From the NCBI GenBank assembly GCA_944548615.1, contig OX155961.1, forward strand, positions 19,056,746 through 19,120,745: a DNA stretch of 64,000 nucleotides, given 5' to 3'. Position 1 is the stretch's first letter. Every line of letters begins with the position of its first letter. Below, in pieces: positions 34,476 to 45,479 of the stretch. A program made the position numbers and the translations under genes. The notes beneath the pieces are model-generated. The model ran no database searches. It saw only the letters and a program-made list of their open reading frames with translations, and was not told the DNA's origin. The stretch comes from Micropterix aruncella (lineage: Eukaryota; Arthropoda; Insecta; Lepidoptera; Micropterigidae).

Positions 34476-35159
34476 TGGTACGAGCTGACACTTGGAAATA
34501 TATACCCTTAATTTCTCTACACTCTACAACAAAGATACTATAGCAGACATTTAGTTTCAGGATCATAGTATAATTGTTTCCTGTAATATTCCGTAATAAA
34601 TCCATTTTTTAATTAAAATATATGCATTTTTACTCTCATTTACAAATTGAAGATGTGTCCCCAAAAAAAAGTTTTTTGTTTTTTTTTTTTTGTAAAATCC
34701 AACAGATATATTATGAATACAAACATATCATACCAAATTTGCCAAAAAAGTAAATATAACAAACTATGTAACAAATAAATATATTAAAAAGAATAAAAAA
34801 CACGACTGCCGTTACCGAAAGTGAAAAATTGTATTTATAATTATTTTTATTACGGTTTTTATGACTCTTGTATATTATTTTATTTGCTTAATAACTTAAT
34901 TTATTAAGAATTGCAAACTACACATAACGAAACAATATACAATCAATAAGATACACATGTGTTAATCTTGAAAAATATCGTTAGCAATTTACAAGTAGTC
35001 GAAGAAGCCCAAGACGAGGAACGACGAGCATCAACGTTCTTGATATTATGCAACATGCCTTTTATCACTTAATTCGTATGATGACGATTGGTGTTAATCC
35101 TCTACGTATACCTAGCGACTGTCAAATATTCACAAACTTGTCTGATATATAGAATACAG
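34476..35159. repeat. AT-rich stretch with dispersed repeat fragment
   Basis: 34775-34880 is a short copy of the family at 12148-12400 (ataaaaaacacgactgccgt, taccgaaagtgaa). The rest is unremarkable. Confidence 0.5.
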
Positions 35160-35480
35160 ATATTTTTATTTTTATGTAATTACGTGAGATCAGGAGCATG
35201 AGCGAACTTAAGAGATGCCACCCGAGAAACACAAAACAGCAACAGAGCCGGCGAGCGCGGTAAAAACCTGCAAACAAACGGAGAGAAAAGAAGCAGCGAA
35301 GGACTGCAGCGTTCGGACAGCCGGCTAACGAGTAATTAGCCAGGCGAAGCAATAAATCAAGCCCAAGTTGGAAGACCCAATGGAAAAACAAACTCCTCGC
35401 TTCGAAAAAAAGACGGATAAAAAAGAGACGGGGCGACGGACGACGACGCGAGCTGCGAGATGCCAGATATGCAGCAATTC
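35160..35480. other. Purine-rich GC island
   Basis: Long A/G-rich complex sequence with gcaaacaaacgg and taattagcc motifs, and no stop-free long coding frame with a domain. It could be a host regulatory element or an untranslated exon. Confidence 0.3.
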
Positions 35481-36272
35481 ATTTCGAGCTTTTTACTCTC
35501 GCTGAAAGTAGCGGCGTCTCTTCTGTTTCATGTGATCTTGATACCGGCGCTTGGGAATGTTTGTCTCTTATGCGATTCTGGAAAATCTTGGTTATATTTG
35601 AGCTACTTTGTGTTTTATATGCAACTGAAATATTTCGCGGCGAGACCGTTAGGTTCTGGCATGAGATATGCCAGTCGGACCGGTCACCTTACAACTTCAC
35701 TGCAAAGCCGGCACATGTGTAGGCCATGTGATGATTGGCAATACCATGCCCGCACACATGCGGGCAGCCCCAATATTTTTTGTATTACACTGAGACTTTG
35801 GTATCATCTATAAGAGATAGTTTGTGTGGTGGAACACTATTTGAATGTTGTATTTTTTAAAACCACGACGAGGAGGAACTTAGCAGACTCCAAAAAATAG
35901 TTGTTTCATTTAAATATCATCCCCCAGGGGCTTGATTTTTAATCGATAAAAAAAAACGCTTATGAGACATGTCTCCATATTTGAACCTCAAATGAAAAGA
36001 GATAGAGAATGATGTCATCTCGTATACAATATTTTTGCTGAAAATTCATGACTTTCTGCAGCACGGTAAGTACCTAGGTGGACCATGAAATCATAATTCT
36101 TTCAAATAGGAAGAACAATTCTTTCAAATGGGAATATCATTAATAGGTATGTAACGTTCAGGTACCGTTCAATTTTAGTTCTTATTCTTTAATAATAATA
36201 TTATGAATTTAATATTTAATATGTAGATTACAATGTGTAACGTAACATACCTGACCATATACATTTGTTGTT
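35481..36272. other. No recognised gene; small hairpin
   Basis: A 117-codon plus-strand frame (35460-35813) has no domain. TGCCCGCA (35747-35754) and TGCGGGCA (35759-35766) form a perfect 8-bp stem with a 4-nt loop. Confidence 0.35.
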
Positions 36273-36893
36273 TTTAAGCTATTGCATAGCTTTTATCGCG
36301 GGCCTAGTAGGCCAGCGCGGCGACCGAATGAAGAAATTTCTTAACGAATATTAATGATTTTAAACTGATAATTACGTCTAAACGAGTACTGCTTACGATT
36401 CGAAAAAAATATATGGTAAACAAGAACATTTTTCTAATATTCTTAGCTTTGAATATTTTAGATTTTGTTTATATTACATAGTGTAATTAATTTGTGAAAT
36501 TAGGTCTAACCGAACACAAAAACGACTACTACGCAAATACTATCTGGCGTATTATTATGGAACCTGCAACATTTAAAGATAATTTAATTATCTATCTTTT
36601 TATCTACGATTTTTTTCGAATAGTCAAAGAATAATAATAATATTCGTTTCTTTTGCTTTATCGAATAAAATTCGTGCGCGGCGATCTATTGGAAGACGTT
36701 TAAATTATTCCGAATCATTTGCTTCCGCAGCCGCAAATGATTCGGAATAATTTCAACGTTTTCCGATAGAGCGCAGTTATCTGATATCAGAAAAAATAAA
36801 ATAAATAAATAAATATAATTGCATAAGTTGTTAAAAATGCTATGCAATAGCTTTACCGCGGCAGTCCCCGAGTGCCACACGTATTTTATTTAT
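36273..36893 (+). mobile_element. Hairpin MITE, copy 1
   Basis: The body is near-identical to 53400-54005. It contains a central inverted repeat at 36681-36774: 21 bp paired perfectly (36702-36722 with 36733-36753), extended to 42 bp with two mismatches and two G-U pairs, around a 10-nt loop. Ends carry gctattgcatagctttta (left) and gctatgcaatagctttacc (right). No coding. Exact ends and target duplication are unclear. Confidence 0.75.
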
Positions 36894-37429
36894 TCATTTT
36901 TGTTTTGATACTTTCTATTGTGTGAGTTTTTTTTTGTATAGAGTCTAAGATGACTATTATTATTCTTATAATAATTATCTATTTTATATACATACTCATA
37001 TACATGGATTCAGCTCTTTTTTTTAATTTTATTTGTCTGCCGCCGTGTAAAGCCGATTTTAGTCAACGCTATTGTCGATTTAATATTTATGCTTTAAGAG
37101 GGTGCTGCACGAAATTTCTCAAATTAGGGTCTAACGTTTTAGTTATTCCGCTAAAACTACGCTAATAAAAGCAGTGACAAAAAAACACTCGTTTTTATCA
37201 ATACGTCATTTATAAGGTGAAATAATAAATTTGGCAATAGTTTGCGTAGTTTTTTATAAAAACACCCGAGAAAATATACAAAAATGGGCGCGGGGTTTTA
37301 GTCCTCACTGGGAAAATAATAACTAATTTGAATTACAAATTATTATAAAAGAAAGTTAAATGACATATCTTCACTATAAAATATTTAAATTTCAATTATT
37401 TTAATAGAATTTTATACAATAAATTCCAG

Positions 37430-37760
37430 AAAATCAGGTGTCAGATTCTCCATATATTTTTTGTATGGGCTAGCCGCGTTAATAAATACACAGGCGCGCT
37501 ATGAAATATATTCACTTCCCTGGTGCTATTGGAAGTGAGAGCACGTCTTTTTCGGTTAGCTCTTATCAGTTCCCGCTCACGTAATATTTTATTCTTCTAC
37601 ACCGCAGTACCGCGTCGTCACGCATCGTCACGAAAAAGCAAACAGCAGTAAGTATTTAATTTTTTATATTTGTTTTTTTTAATGGAAGCTTATGGCATCT
37701 TTGTTATAAATTATTATAATACTCTACATGTATTTTAGTTAATGGGGAAGCGCAAGAAAA
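37430..37760 (+). promoter_or_regulatory. Possible promoter, first exon and intron of an unknown element
   Basis: A complex stretch with an arthropod initiator-like TCAGTT (near 37568) is followed 60-70 bp later by a strong splice-donor-like GCAGTAAGT (37645-37653). About 90 bp on comes TGTATTTTAG, then TTAATGGGGAAGCGC (near 37735), a good start context. That frame reads MGKRKKTYFVF and stops, so any gene is broken. Weak inference. Confidence 0.25.
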
Positions 37761-38049
37761 CATATTTTGTTTTTTGAGAAACGCCATAGAATCAGCGTGA
37801 AATTTCAGTCTAAAGACATGAGAAAGCGATGTTGTTTTCAGTCCGAGATATAAGAAAATGAGATAGTTTTAAACGCTAAGATTCGATCGGCGCTCATTAT
37901 ATAAAAATAGATCGACTCCAATAAGCGTAAAACAATTGAAAATATTTTCTGAAGGGACCACTATTCGAAACTTGTAATCTCGAATAGTTTAGTTAATTTG
38001 CGTGAAAAACCTGAAATTCAATTAAAAAATACTGAAAGACGCATAAAAC

Positions 38050-38061
38050 ATGTACAGGTAG
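38050..38061 (+). repeat. Target-site duplication of Penelope-like element, left
   Basis: ATGTACAGGTAG, repeated without mismatch at 41495-41506. Confidence 0.85.
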
Positions 38062-38710
38062 TATAAAATCGAAGACTATCGCGGTTGTTTGACATTATAA
38101 ATAGGATAGAAAACGAATTTACCGCGTGAAATTTGTAGGACCCGACGTTTCGGTGACGTTGCAGCCGCCGTTGTCTAGGGTAGACTGAAGATCTGTCAGT
38201 CCGTTGTTTTGCGGGTAGGCCGCAAACCGCTGCCGCCACTGCGTAGGTTATAACGGTGGTGGGGGGCCGGGCTCGGAGCGCGGGAATTTTTAAAATCCGT
38301 CTTGCACACAACACTCACTGTATCCTGTTTTACGTCTTTGCGTTCGGCGTTCGGCGGCGGGAACATTTTAAGAAGAGGGTTCCACGTAGAAGAGAGTTTG
38401 TAGCCGTCGTCTCTATTGAAGTTCGGAGTTCTTCTTATTTCAATGGCTTCCCGTATCATGCGAGGAAAGTAGAATTGTTCCTTGGATAGAACAATGGGAT
38501 TTTGAAACTGCATCCAGTGGTTACTTCCGCTATCCAATATATGTTCCCAGATCGCCGATTTTTCTCGCTGAACGTTTTTAACAGCTTTGATGTGTTCTGT
38601 CAGTCGCGTGGCTATGGGCCGTTTCGTTTGTCCAACGTAGGCTAGACCGCAGCTGCATTCGACTTTATACACACCCGGGGTTTGCAGTGGTATTACATCC
38701 TTTACAGGCC
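38062..38710 (-). repeat. Penelope terminal repeat, downstream copy
   Basis: Contains the stop codon region of the gene, the C-terminal 170-odd codons and the 3' end. Matches 40677-41325 at more than 99 percent by eye; differences noted near 38411, 38456, 38480 and 38549. Confidence 0.85.
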
Positions 38711-40709
38711 TCAAAAATCGAGCTATATTTTGGGTCGGTTTGAAGATCGTTTTTATATCGAATCTGTTTAGCATCTTACTTATTCGATCAGTCACGCCCT
38801 TGACGTATGGTAAGAATGCTCTTGATCTGCTCGGTTTTTGAGTTTCGTCCGTATTAGATCGTGTGCGTGTCTCGTGATATTTTCCGTATCCATTTTTCCT
38901 AAGGACATCATTGACATGTTCCATCTCCTTCGGAAAATGCTCAGTGTCGCATAGATCGCGTGCTCGATTCACGAGCGACGTTTGCACTGAACGTAGATGG
39001 TAGGGATGATGGTGTGAGCTTGCATGCAAATATCTGTCCGTATGTGTGGGCTTCCGATATACCGTATGTCCGAGAGTATTGTCACTTCTCCTCGTCACTT
39101 TGACATCCAAAAATGGTAAGGAGCCGTCCTTCTCTACTTCATAGGTGAAACTGATTTTTGGGTGTATGGAGTTTAGATGACCCAGGAATTCTTCCACCGT
39201 TTGAATGTTGCCTTTCAGGATGCAGAAGGTATCATCCACGTAGCGAAGCCAGAGAATGGGTTTAATTTTGGAGGTTTTTATGGCTAATTCCTCAAAATAT
39301 TCCATATATAGGTCACTAACTATCGGCGATACGGGGCATCCCATTGCTACTCCGTCGATTTGTTTGTAATAATCGCCGTTCCATAGAAAGTAGCAGGATG
39401 TCAGGCAATGTTGGAGCATGTCGGCGTAGCTAATAGGGAGGTCCTCAGACCTTAGTTTATCTCTCACCACCGTAAGACACTCCGAAATGGGCAAATTCGT
39501 AAATAAAGATTCGACGTCAAAGCTCACCATTATTTCGTCTTCGGCCAGTTTTAAGCTTCTAATAATGCTTACGAAATGTCGCGAGTCTTTCACGTAAGAC
39601 GTCGTTTTGCCCGTAAGCGGTTGGAGGACACCAGCCAAGTGTTTTGACAGAGGATATGTGGGGCTGTCGATTTGACTCACAATCGGTCTCAATGGTGCAT
39701 TATCCTTATGGATTTTAGGTAAGCCATATAATTTCGGTGGCTGTACGTTACGTGGTTTAGTGAGATAAGCTATTTCTGGGAGGGAAGTGACAGATTTATC
39801 GATTAAAACTCTCGTTTGTCTGGTAATTCTGCTCGTGGGATTGTAATTCACCTTCTCGTAAGTGTTGGCGTCTTCTAAGAGCGTTCCAATTTTCCGCTCG
39901 TAGTCCACAGTATCGAGTATCACGGTTGCGTTGCCTTTATCGGCCCGCAACACAACTACGTCCTTATTATCCCGCAGAGATTTTAAGCTTTTTCTTTGGG
40001 CGGCTGTGGTGTTCGACTGTGGGAGCTTGGCCTTGCGTACAAAGACAGCCACATCCTGTCGCAGTAAGTCGGCCTCTGGCGCAGGGATCTTGTTACGAGA
40101 GATGACTTCTTCAATGCCACCGATAATACTTTCCACAGGCAAACGGTTCGGTGTCGGTACATAATTTAATCCCCTGCTAAGAATTTCTGTCGTCGGCTGG
40201 TCAATGTCAATTTTCGAAAGATTAATGACAGTACTTACAGCGTATTTCGGTACCTCCTTGCGGGGATGCCCTGCGTTTGCCAGGCGCAGAAACTTGGCAT
40301 TATGCGACTCCTCACATAGCACCGTGGTACGTTCCGATTGGCTGAAGGAAACTCTGTCGCACTTGTGAAAATCCTCGCCACTTAATACGCTGCTTAATTC
40401 TAGATGAAGAAATAATAATTCTTTTTGCACATTATCGAGTTTGTACCGATTGTTTTGAATCAACTTTCGAAGCAATTTGACACTGGCGACACGGAGAATG
40501 TCTGTAGATCCTGGGATATCTTTTCGTGGATGAATCCGCACACAATTCGGAATTAAATTACTATCACGACACTGTTTTAAGAACACTAACGACGACAAAA
40601 TTCGCGCGCGTTTTTTCCGCAAACGTTCGAACTGACGCACTTTATACGAAACTTCCTCTCCGTAGAGGCTCGTAATATAAAATCGAAGACTATCGCGGTT
40701 GTTTGACAT
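38196..40709 (-). CDS. Penelope-like reverse transcriptase with GIY-YIG endonuclease
   Basis: Reverse transcriptase and endonuclease in one polypeptide; by family knowledge it copies the element's RNA and nicks target DNA. I start at the ATG at 40709 (MSNNRDSLRFY), 837 residues. The same frame is open 73 codons further upstream but only through terminal-repeat sequence with a GTG, so that start is less likely. Landmarks: residues 1-250, basic N-terminal region; KLYGLPKIHK 326-335, a Penelope signature; SFDVES 396-401 with catalytic D398; GVAMGCPVSPIVSDLY 453-468; YVDD 490-493, the catalytic pair; FLDVKV 533-538. After a linker, GVYK 679-682, CSC 685-687, YVGQTKR 691-697, R702 and H706 form the GIY-YIG nuclease. 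The tail is basic. No internal stop or frameshift is seen, and the length fits the family. It looks intact and possibly active. W721 stands where the partial copy has C. Confidence 0.93.
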   Translation of the reverse strand: MSNNRDSLRFYITSLYGEEVSYKVRQFERLRKKRARILSSLVFLKQCRDSNLIPNCVRIHPRKDIPGSTDILRVASVKLLRKLIQNNRYKLDNVQKELLFLHLELSSVLSGEDFHKCDRVSFSQSERTTVLCEESHNAKFLRLANAGHPRKEVPKYAVSTVINLSKIDIDQPTTEILSRGLNYVPTPNRLPVESIIGGIEEVISRNKIPAPEADLLRQDVAVFVRKAKLPQSNTTAAQRKSLKSLRDNKDVVVLRADKGNATVILDTVDYERKIGTLLEDANTYEKVNYNPTSRITRQTRVLIDKSVTSLPEIAYLTKPRNVQPPKLYGLPKIHKDNAPLRPIVSQIDSPTYPLSKHLAGVLQPLTGKTTSYVKDSRHFVSIIRSLKLAEDEIMVSFDVESLFTNLPISECLTVVRDKLRSEDLPISYADMLQHCLTSCYFLWNGDYYKQIDGVAMGCPVSPIVSDLYMEYFEELAIKTSKIKPILWLRYVDDTFCILKGNIQTVEEFLGHLNSIHPKISFTYEVEKDGSLPFLDVKVTRRSDNTLGHTVYRKPTHTDRYLHASSHHHPYHLRSVQTSLVNRARDLCDTEHFPKEMEHVNDVLRKNGYGKYHETRTRSNTDETQKPSRSRAFLPYVKGVTDRISKMLNRFDIKTIFKPTQNIARFLRPVKDVIPLQTPGVYKVECSCGLAYVGQTKRPIATRLTEHIKAVKNVQREKSAIWEHILDSGSNHWMQFQNPIVLSKEQFYFPRMIREAIEIRRTPNFNRDDGYKLSSTWNPLLKMFPPPNAERKDVKQDTVSVVCKTDFKNSRAPSPAPHHRYNLRSGGSGLRPTRKTTD

Positions 40710-41325
40710 TATAAATAGGATAGAAAACGAATTTACCGCGTGAAATTTGTAGGACCCGACGTTTCGGTGACGTTGCAGCCGCCGTTGTCTAGGGTAGACT
40801 GAAGATCTGTCAGTCCGTTGTTTTGCGGGTAGGCCGCAAACCGCTGCCGCCACTGCGTAGGTTATAACGGTGGTGGGGGGCCGGGCTCGGAGCGCGGGAA
40901 TTTTTAAAATCCGTCTTGCACACAACACTCACTGTATCCTGTTTTACGTCTTTGCGTTCGGCGTTCGGCGGCGGGAACATTTTAAGAAGAGGGTTCCACG
41001 TAGAAGAGAGTTTGTAGCCGTCATCTCTATTGAAGTTCGGAGTTCTTCTTATTTCAATGGCTTCCCGGATCATGCGAGGAAAGTAGAATTGTTCCATGGA
41101 TAGAACAATGGGATTTTGAAACTGCATCCAGTGGTTACTTCCGCTATCCAATATATGTTCACAGATCGCCGATTTTTCTCGCTGAACGTTTTTAACAGCT
41201 TTGATGTGTTCTGTCAGTCGCGTGGCTATGGGCCGTTTCGTTTGTCCAACGTAGGCTAGACCGCAGCTGCATTCGACTTTATACACACCCGGGGTTTGCA
41301 GTGGTATTACATCCTTTACAGGCCT
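40677..41325 (-). repeat. Penelope terminal repeat, upstream partial copy
   Basis: Matches 38062-38710. It joins the inverted terminal piece at about 41325-41329. It supplies sequence upstream of the full-length gene and so probably the promoter, as known for Penelope. Confidence 0.85.
40810..41325 (-). pseudogene. Partial Penelope gene: GIY-YIG C-terminus
   Basis: Open from PVKDVIPLQTPGVYKVECSC to the normal stop, about 170 codons. It lacks the reverse transcriptase because the tandem copy is 5'-truncated. It keeps GVY, YVG, R and H of the nuclease. Differences from the full copy include C for W and M for K. Translation as a separate protein is not expected. Confidence 0.85.
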
Positions 41326-41328
41326 TTA

Positions 41329-41494
41329 CACCACCGTTATAACCTACGCAGTGGCGGCAGCGGTTTGCGGCCTACCCGCAAAACAACGGACTGACAGATC
41401 TTCAGTCTACCCTAGACAACGGCGGCTGCAACGTCACCGAAACGTCGGGTCCTACAAATTTCACGCGGTAAATTCGTTTTCTATCCTATTTATA
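41329..41494 (+). mobile_element. Inverted terminal piece of Penelope element
   Basis: Reverse complement of about 40710-40875 of the adjacent repeat, from accaccgttataacctacgc to ttttctatcctatttata. Ends at the target duplication. Confidence 0.85.
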
Positions 41495-41506
41495 ATGTAC
41501 AGGTAG
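41495..41506 (+). repeat. Target-site duplication of Penelope-like element, right
   Basis: ATGTACAGGTAG, as at 38050-38061. Confidence 0.85.
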
Positions 41507-41699
41507 AATATTGATTTTGAAAAGCAGTTTCGCCATCAGGAGTGAGCAACGAAGGACATTTCGGCATGCAGATGTAACATTTTCGTAAGATGAAAATAAG
41601 TGGTTGGCTGTAAGATATTTAGCTTACAAAGAGCATTGATAAGGATATGCACTGATTTAAGGTTGCAACACGTCATTTAAACCAGAAAAAGTACGGGAA

Positions 41700-41945
41700 T
41701 TTTAAAATCAAATAGTCTTTGAAAATATTCAAAACTATAGAATACTTATAAATATTTTGAAACTATAGAAAAATAAAATAATTTGAAAATAATTTTAAAA
41801 TCAAATAGTCTTTGAATATTTTTAAAACTATAGAATACTTAGAAATATTTTAAAACCAAAGAAAAATAAAATCCTTTGAAAAACATTTTAAAATGAAATA
41901 GGCTTTGAAAATGTTCAATATCATAGATATTCAATAGTATAGAGA
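41700..41945. repeat. 93-bp tandem repeat, about 2.6 units
   Basis: ttttaaaatcaaatagtctt begins at 41700 and 41793, with a variant at 41886. Units share actatagaatactta and agaaaaataaaat. Confidence 0.85.
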
Positions 41946-42204
41946 GAGTTTAAAAAAAAATGAAACTTGAGATTTTTTATTTTTCTTTTATTTTAACTTC
42001 ATCTCATACATTGTTCACCTTGATCGATCAGTAGAAAATTTACATCTCATCATTGCGTCACATCACATAAATAACAATTTTCAATCACATTAATTTTCAA
42101 TCGCTACGTTACATTATTTAAAATATTAAATTTAAAATTATCGCAGAGTTTGGAAGACCACCACGGGGCCGCGAAACCACCGTGGGGTTTCTTCCGCCCT
42201 ACGA

Positions 42205-43052
42205 CGGATTTGACCTGCCGCTCCGACATATTTGGCCCAGCGGACTCGAAATGGCAGCAATTTTCCAAGATGGCCGCTAATAAACCAAAATGATTATTCT
42301 CGTGCTGATTTTAAAGACCCAAGGGTCGTTTTCGGTTATTTTGGCGTCGTACATTTCAAATATGATGCTGAAAATATAAACATAAATAAATATAAATAAA
42401 TAATTCCATACAAGCAAGGTAGAATGTGTACAATCATTTATATATAGTGTAGTATAGTGTAGTATAAAACGGCCACGGTACATTAATTTGACCAGTTCTG
42501 ATGATGACACCAAGTTCAAGTTTTATGGCCAAATGTACAAATATGTTCAAATCGGTTCAAAATACGTTCAAAGGTTGTTCAAAACACATGTAGTCGTCAT
42601 ATTTGAGCCAGCGACTACAAATTCGAAGTCAAAGACCCATTCACATATTCTATATATAGTTCAAATTTTCCATGTTTTCTGGGTAGCAAATTTCAGAAAT
42701 TACTTACAGCATACACAAAATTATTCTTTCGTTTGACTTTTTTGACAGTTTTGACTTTAGATTCGTCTTTTCCATTGTGCAAATACTCGAAAAAGACGCG
42801 TATAACATAACTGTAACGTGAAAGTAAATACTCGTTAAAAATGTTTACAATCCTATTCAAAATTAACTAAAGGTATTTTTATTGCCATATTTGAAATATA
42901 CGACCCCAAAATAGCCGAAAAGGCCCATGGGTCATTAAAATCAGCATGAGAAAAATCATTTTGGTTTATTAGCGACCATCTTGAAAAACGGCCGCTATTT
43001 TGAGTCCGCTGGGCCAAATATGTCGGAACGGCGGGTCAAATCGACTATTTTG
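42205..43052. mobile_element. MITE with about 160-bp terminal inverted repeats
   Basis: Left arm 42205-42366 and right arm about 42880-43052 are reverse complements with worn positions (gacctgccgctccgacatat against atatgtcggaacggcgggtc; aagacccaagggtcgtttt against aaggcccatgggtcatt). The 500-bp middle has no coding. A foldback-type element is also possible; target duplication not determined. Confidence 0.75.
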
Positions 43053-44682
43053 GTCTAATAAATACGTATGCAAAAGGATTTGCTTTTATCACAATTTGCA
43101 GTTTTTGTTATTTGCAATTTGCTTTGAGCAATAAAATGATAAAATGCGGGTTACTTCGCTTTGGCGGGCGACCGTCTGTTCAGCGTTATCAATGTATGCG
43201 ATTTACTCATACATACGTGCGTGGCCGCTGCCGGCAAGCGCAAATTGCCTACATTTGTGTGACGGCATAGGCTCAGGACCCTCTTAATAGTTTTATATCT
43301 ACTAATATTAATATATTACTAGCAACTGATGAATTCTAATACGCGATAATTAGCTTTAATTGATAATTCATGCTTTTATGGTATATTCTGAATGAATACA
43401 TTGAATACTGAATACTGAATACATATCAATTTGGGTACCTGCTGCAGGTTTTACAAAATTTGCCTCGCACAAAATATGGCACAAAAGGTTTGGCAGAGGT
43501 AAGCGATACCGTAAAAGGGCGAGACGGGGTACAAGAGCGAGACGGGTAGCGGCCTTGCAATACGCACGCGCCAATATCAGTGTGTACGACAGCGTCGCGT
43601 AACAGAATATAATATGAATCGTCGCGATTTTCACGACGTGGAAGTGACCCAAAAGAGAGAGTTATATTTTGTCAGTCACTTTGTGTGCGATATATATTTA
43701 CGCTCTATATAAACTAAAACTAAACTGAAATGAAGAGATATGGGGCGACCGCACTATCTAATATGCATCACACCGGGTAGTATTTAAGTAGATACATTTT
43801 TTATATTTTTAAGCCATTCATACTTGAATAACCAACTGAATTTCATCTATTTTCAACAATAAAGTATTCGTATAAGCGGGTATTTCAATTCGTGGTGTTT
43901 TGAGTTCACTTTGGTGGATGGCCATGGTTCTGAAGAGTAAGTTAAGAATTGTTTAATGAGAGTGTGGTAAATGGATGTCTTCGTCCTCCCGGGTAACAGA
44001 CGGAATTTCGTTTGACACTGGATTCCGAAGTAACACCTATTTGCAGTCATTAAAATTATTTTCGCCGGTGTTGTTGTCGCTTGTTATTAAAGAGCCAAGG
44101 TATGTGAATTTCTTAACAGACAACGTTATAATAGGTCACGACAGGAGAAGTGAAGCTGCGTTCTCTCTTTCAACGTGGGCAACCATGTTTTAGTATTTCA
44201 TAGTTTATCTTGAGGTCCATATATTTTAGCTGCTATGTCAACTGTTTTCACGAAGGCTTGTGGAGGTCATATTGGCACAAGGCACAAGCGTTATAATTTC
44301 AAAGAACAACTCAATATAAACGCATAACATTTTAAAACAGGTTAACAGAGAAATTAAACAATATACTAAGCACTATTAAAAAAAATGATCATGGAATTTT
44401 TATTACAAACGTGGCTCACATTTTTATTAAAATCATATTATATAACTTAGACTTTTAAATTTTTATACTCAAAATCGACGACTTAAATTAATTTTATTTT
44501 TTACACTTTTTGATTCTAGCCTTATTTTAAACATTTTATTTTATAGGCAATTTATTTACTGATTTTGTAACATGATTTAATAATATTGATTTTATTTCAT
44601 ATTTTTACTCTTTGATTATAATTATCTACTTCGAAATATCTTATAAGTAGGTTCTAACCTCTATCTTCTCACGGGCGCCCTC
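43053..44682. other. No recognised gene or repeat
   Basis: About 1.6 kb. 43360-43680 is mixed in composition with short open frames lacking domains. gaatactgaata is locally repeated near 43405-43425. Confidence 0.4.
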
Positions 44683-45130
44683 TGAGATCTGAAGACAACC
44701 TACTGCTCTCGATCCCTAGTCACAGTAGTGATTTCTTCTCGCACTCTTTCTCTTTTCGTGGAGCCCGTCTCTGGAATGCTCTACCCTCGCGTATAAGGAT
44801 AGCACCTAGTTTGTATTGCTTTAAACGCAGGCTCAAAGAACACTTGAACCCATACTCATAAACTTCTCCTTATTTTTCCCTATTTTTCCTCCCTATTGCG
44901 TCCCTTGCGTCATTATAGGTTTATTGTTTGTTTTTTTTTCTTAAATTTATTGTTTTGTTTCCCTGCTGAATTTAAATGATTAAAATTTAATTTATTAGTT
45001 TATTTTTACCGCATAACATGTTATTCCACTAGGTTAAGGTTAGCTGTAAGATATTGCTTTTAGGCAATAAGCTCGCCGTTTTGTTAAAGCAAATAAAGCG
45101 TTTAATTATTATTATTATTATTATTATTAC
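44683..45130 (+). pseudogene. LINE reverse-transcriptase C-terminus and 3' UTR
   Basis: Open from PLRSEDNLLLSIPSHSSDFF through SFRGARLWNALPSRIRIAPS and LYCFKRRLKEHLNPYS to a normal stop at about 44862. This is a clean non-LTR ORF2 tail. The UTR has the hairpin TATTGC (45052-45057) with GCAATA (45064-45069), then caaataaagcgtttaat and an ATT tail (45108-45130). It is 5'-truncated at about 44680 and is the better copy of the family at 3700-4190. Confidence 0.85.
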
Positions 45131-45479
45131 TTTTTTTGCAAATTATTCAATAGATTTTGCTTTCTATATATATATATTTTGATAAAGTACATAGATTTGG
45201 TAGTTCTGTTTTAGATATTTCCTAATTCTAATTTAAATTCTCTTTTCAATATTTAGATAATGTAATGGTTGGTTTCGTATACTTTATTGACATTCAGATT
45301 TCTAATATGATTACATTTTCATTTTGCCAGATACATATATCAAAAATATAAGAATTATAAAAAAAAATGTATTAGTTGAAAGTTCTATACCCTCTCAGGG
45401 ATTTTTCGAATAAAATAAACGTTGAACTTGGAACTTTGATATTAATATAATAATATCATATTCATATTCATTGTATTAC
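45131..45479. other. AT-rich DNA, nothing recognised
   Basis: No coding or repeat signal. Confidence 0.4.

Larger units (their letters stand above)
38062..41494 (-). mobile_element. Penelope-like retroelement, complete, tandem-type
   Basis: Read on the minus strand the insertion has: an inverted terminal piece of about 165 bp (41494-41329), a partial upstream copy (about 41325-40677) with the GIY-YIG end of the gene plus the terminal repeat, then a full copy with the 837-codon gene ending at 38196 and the terminal repeat to 38062. The two 649-bp terminal repeats (38062-38710 and 40677-41325) differ by only a handful of bases by eye. A partial head-to-tail copy serving as a long-terminal-like repeat, with an inverted piece at one end, is the known architecture of Penelope elements. 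The 12-bp target duplication shows one recent insertion. Confidence 0.9.

Noticed and set aside
38062..38275. Hammerhead ribozyme, which Penelope elements often carry in their terminal repeats
   Set aside because: A conserved CCGAAACG block is present on the minus strand in most copies, but I could not find the CUGANGA core at a workable distance. A covariance-model search (Infernal with hammerhead models) would decide.
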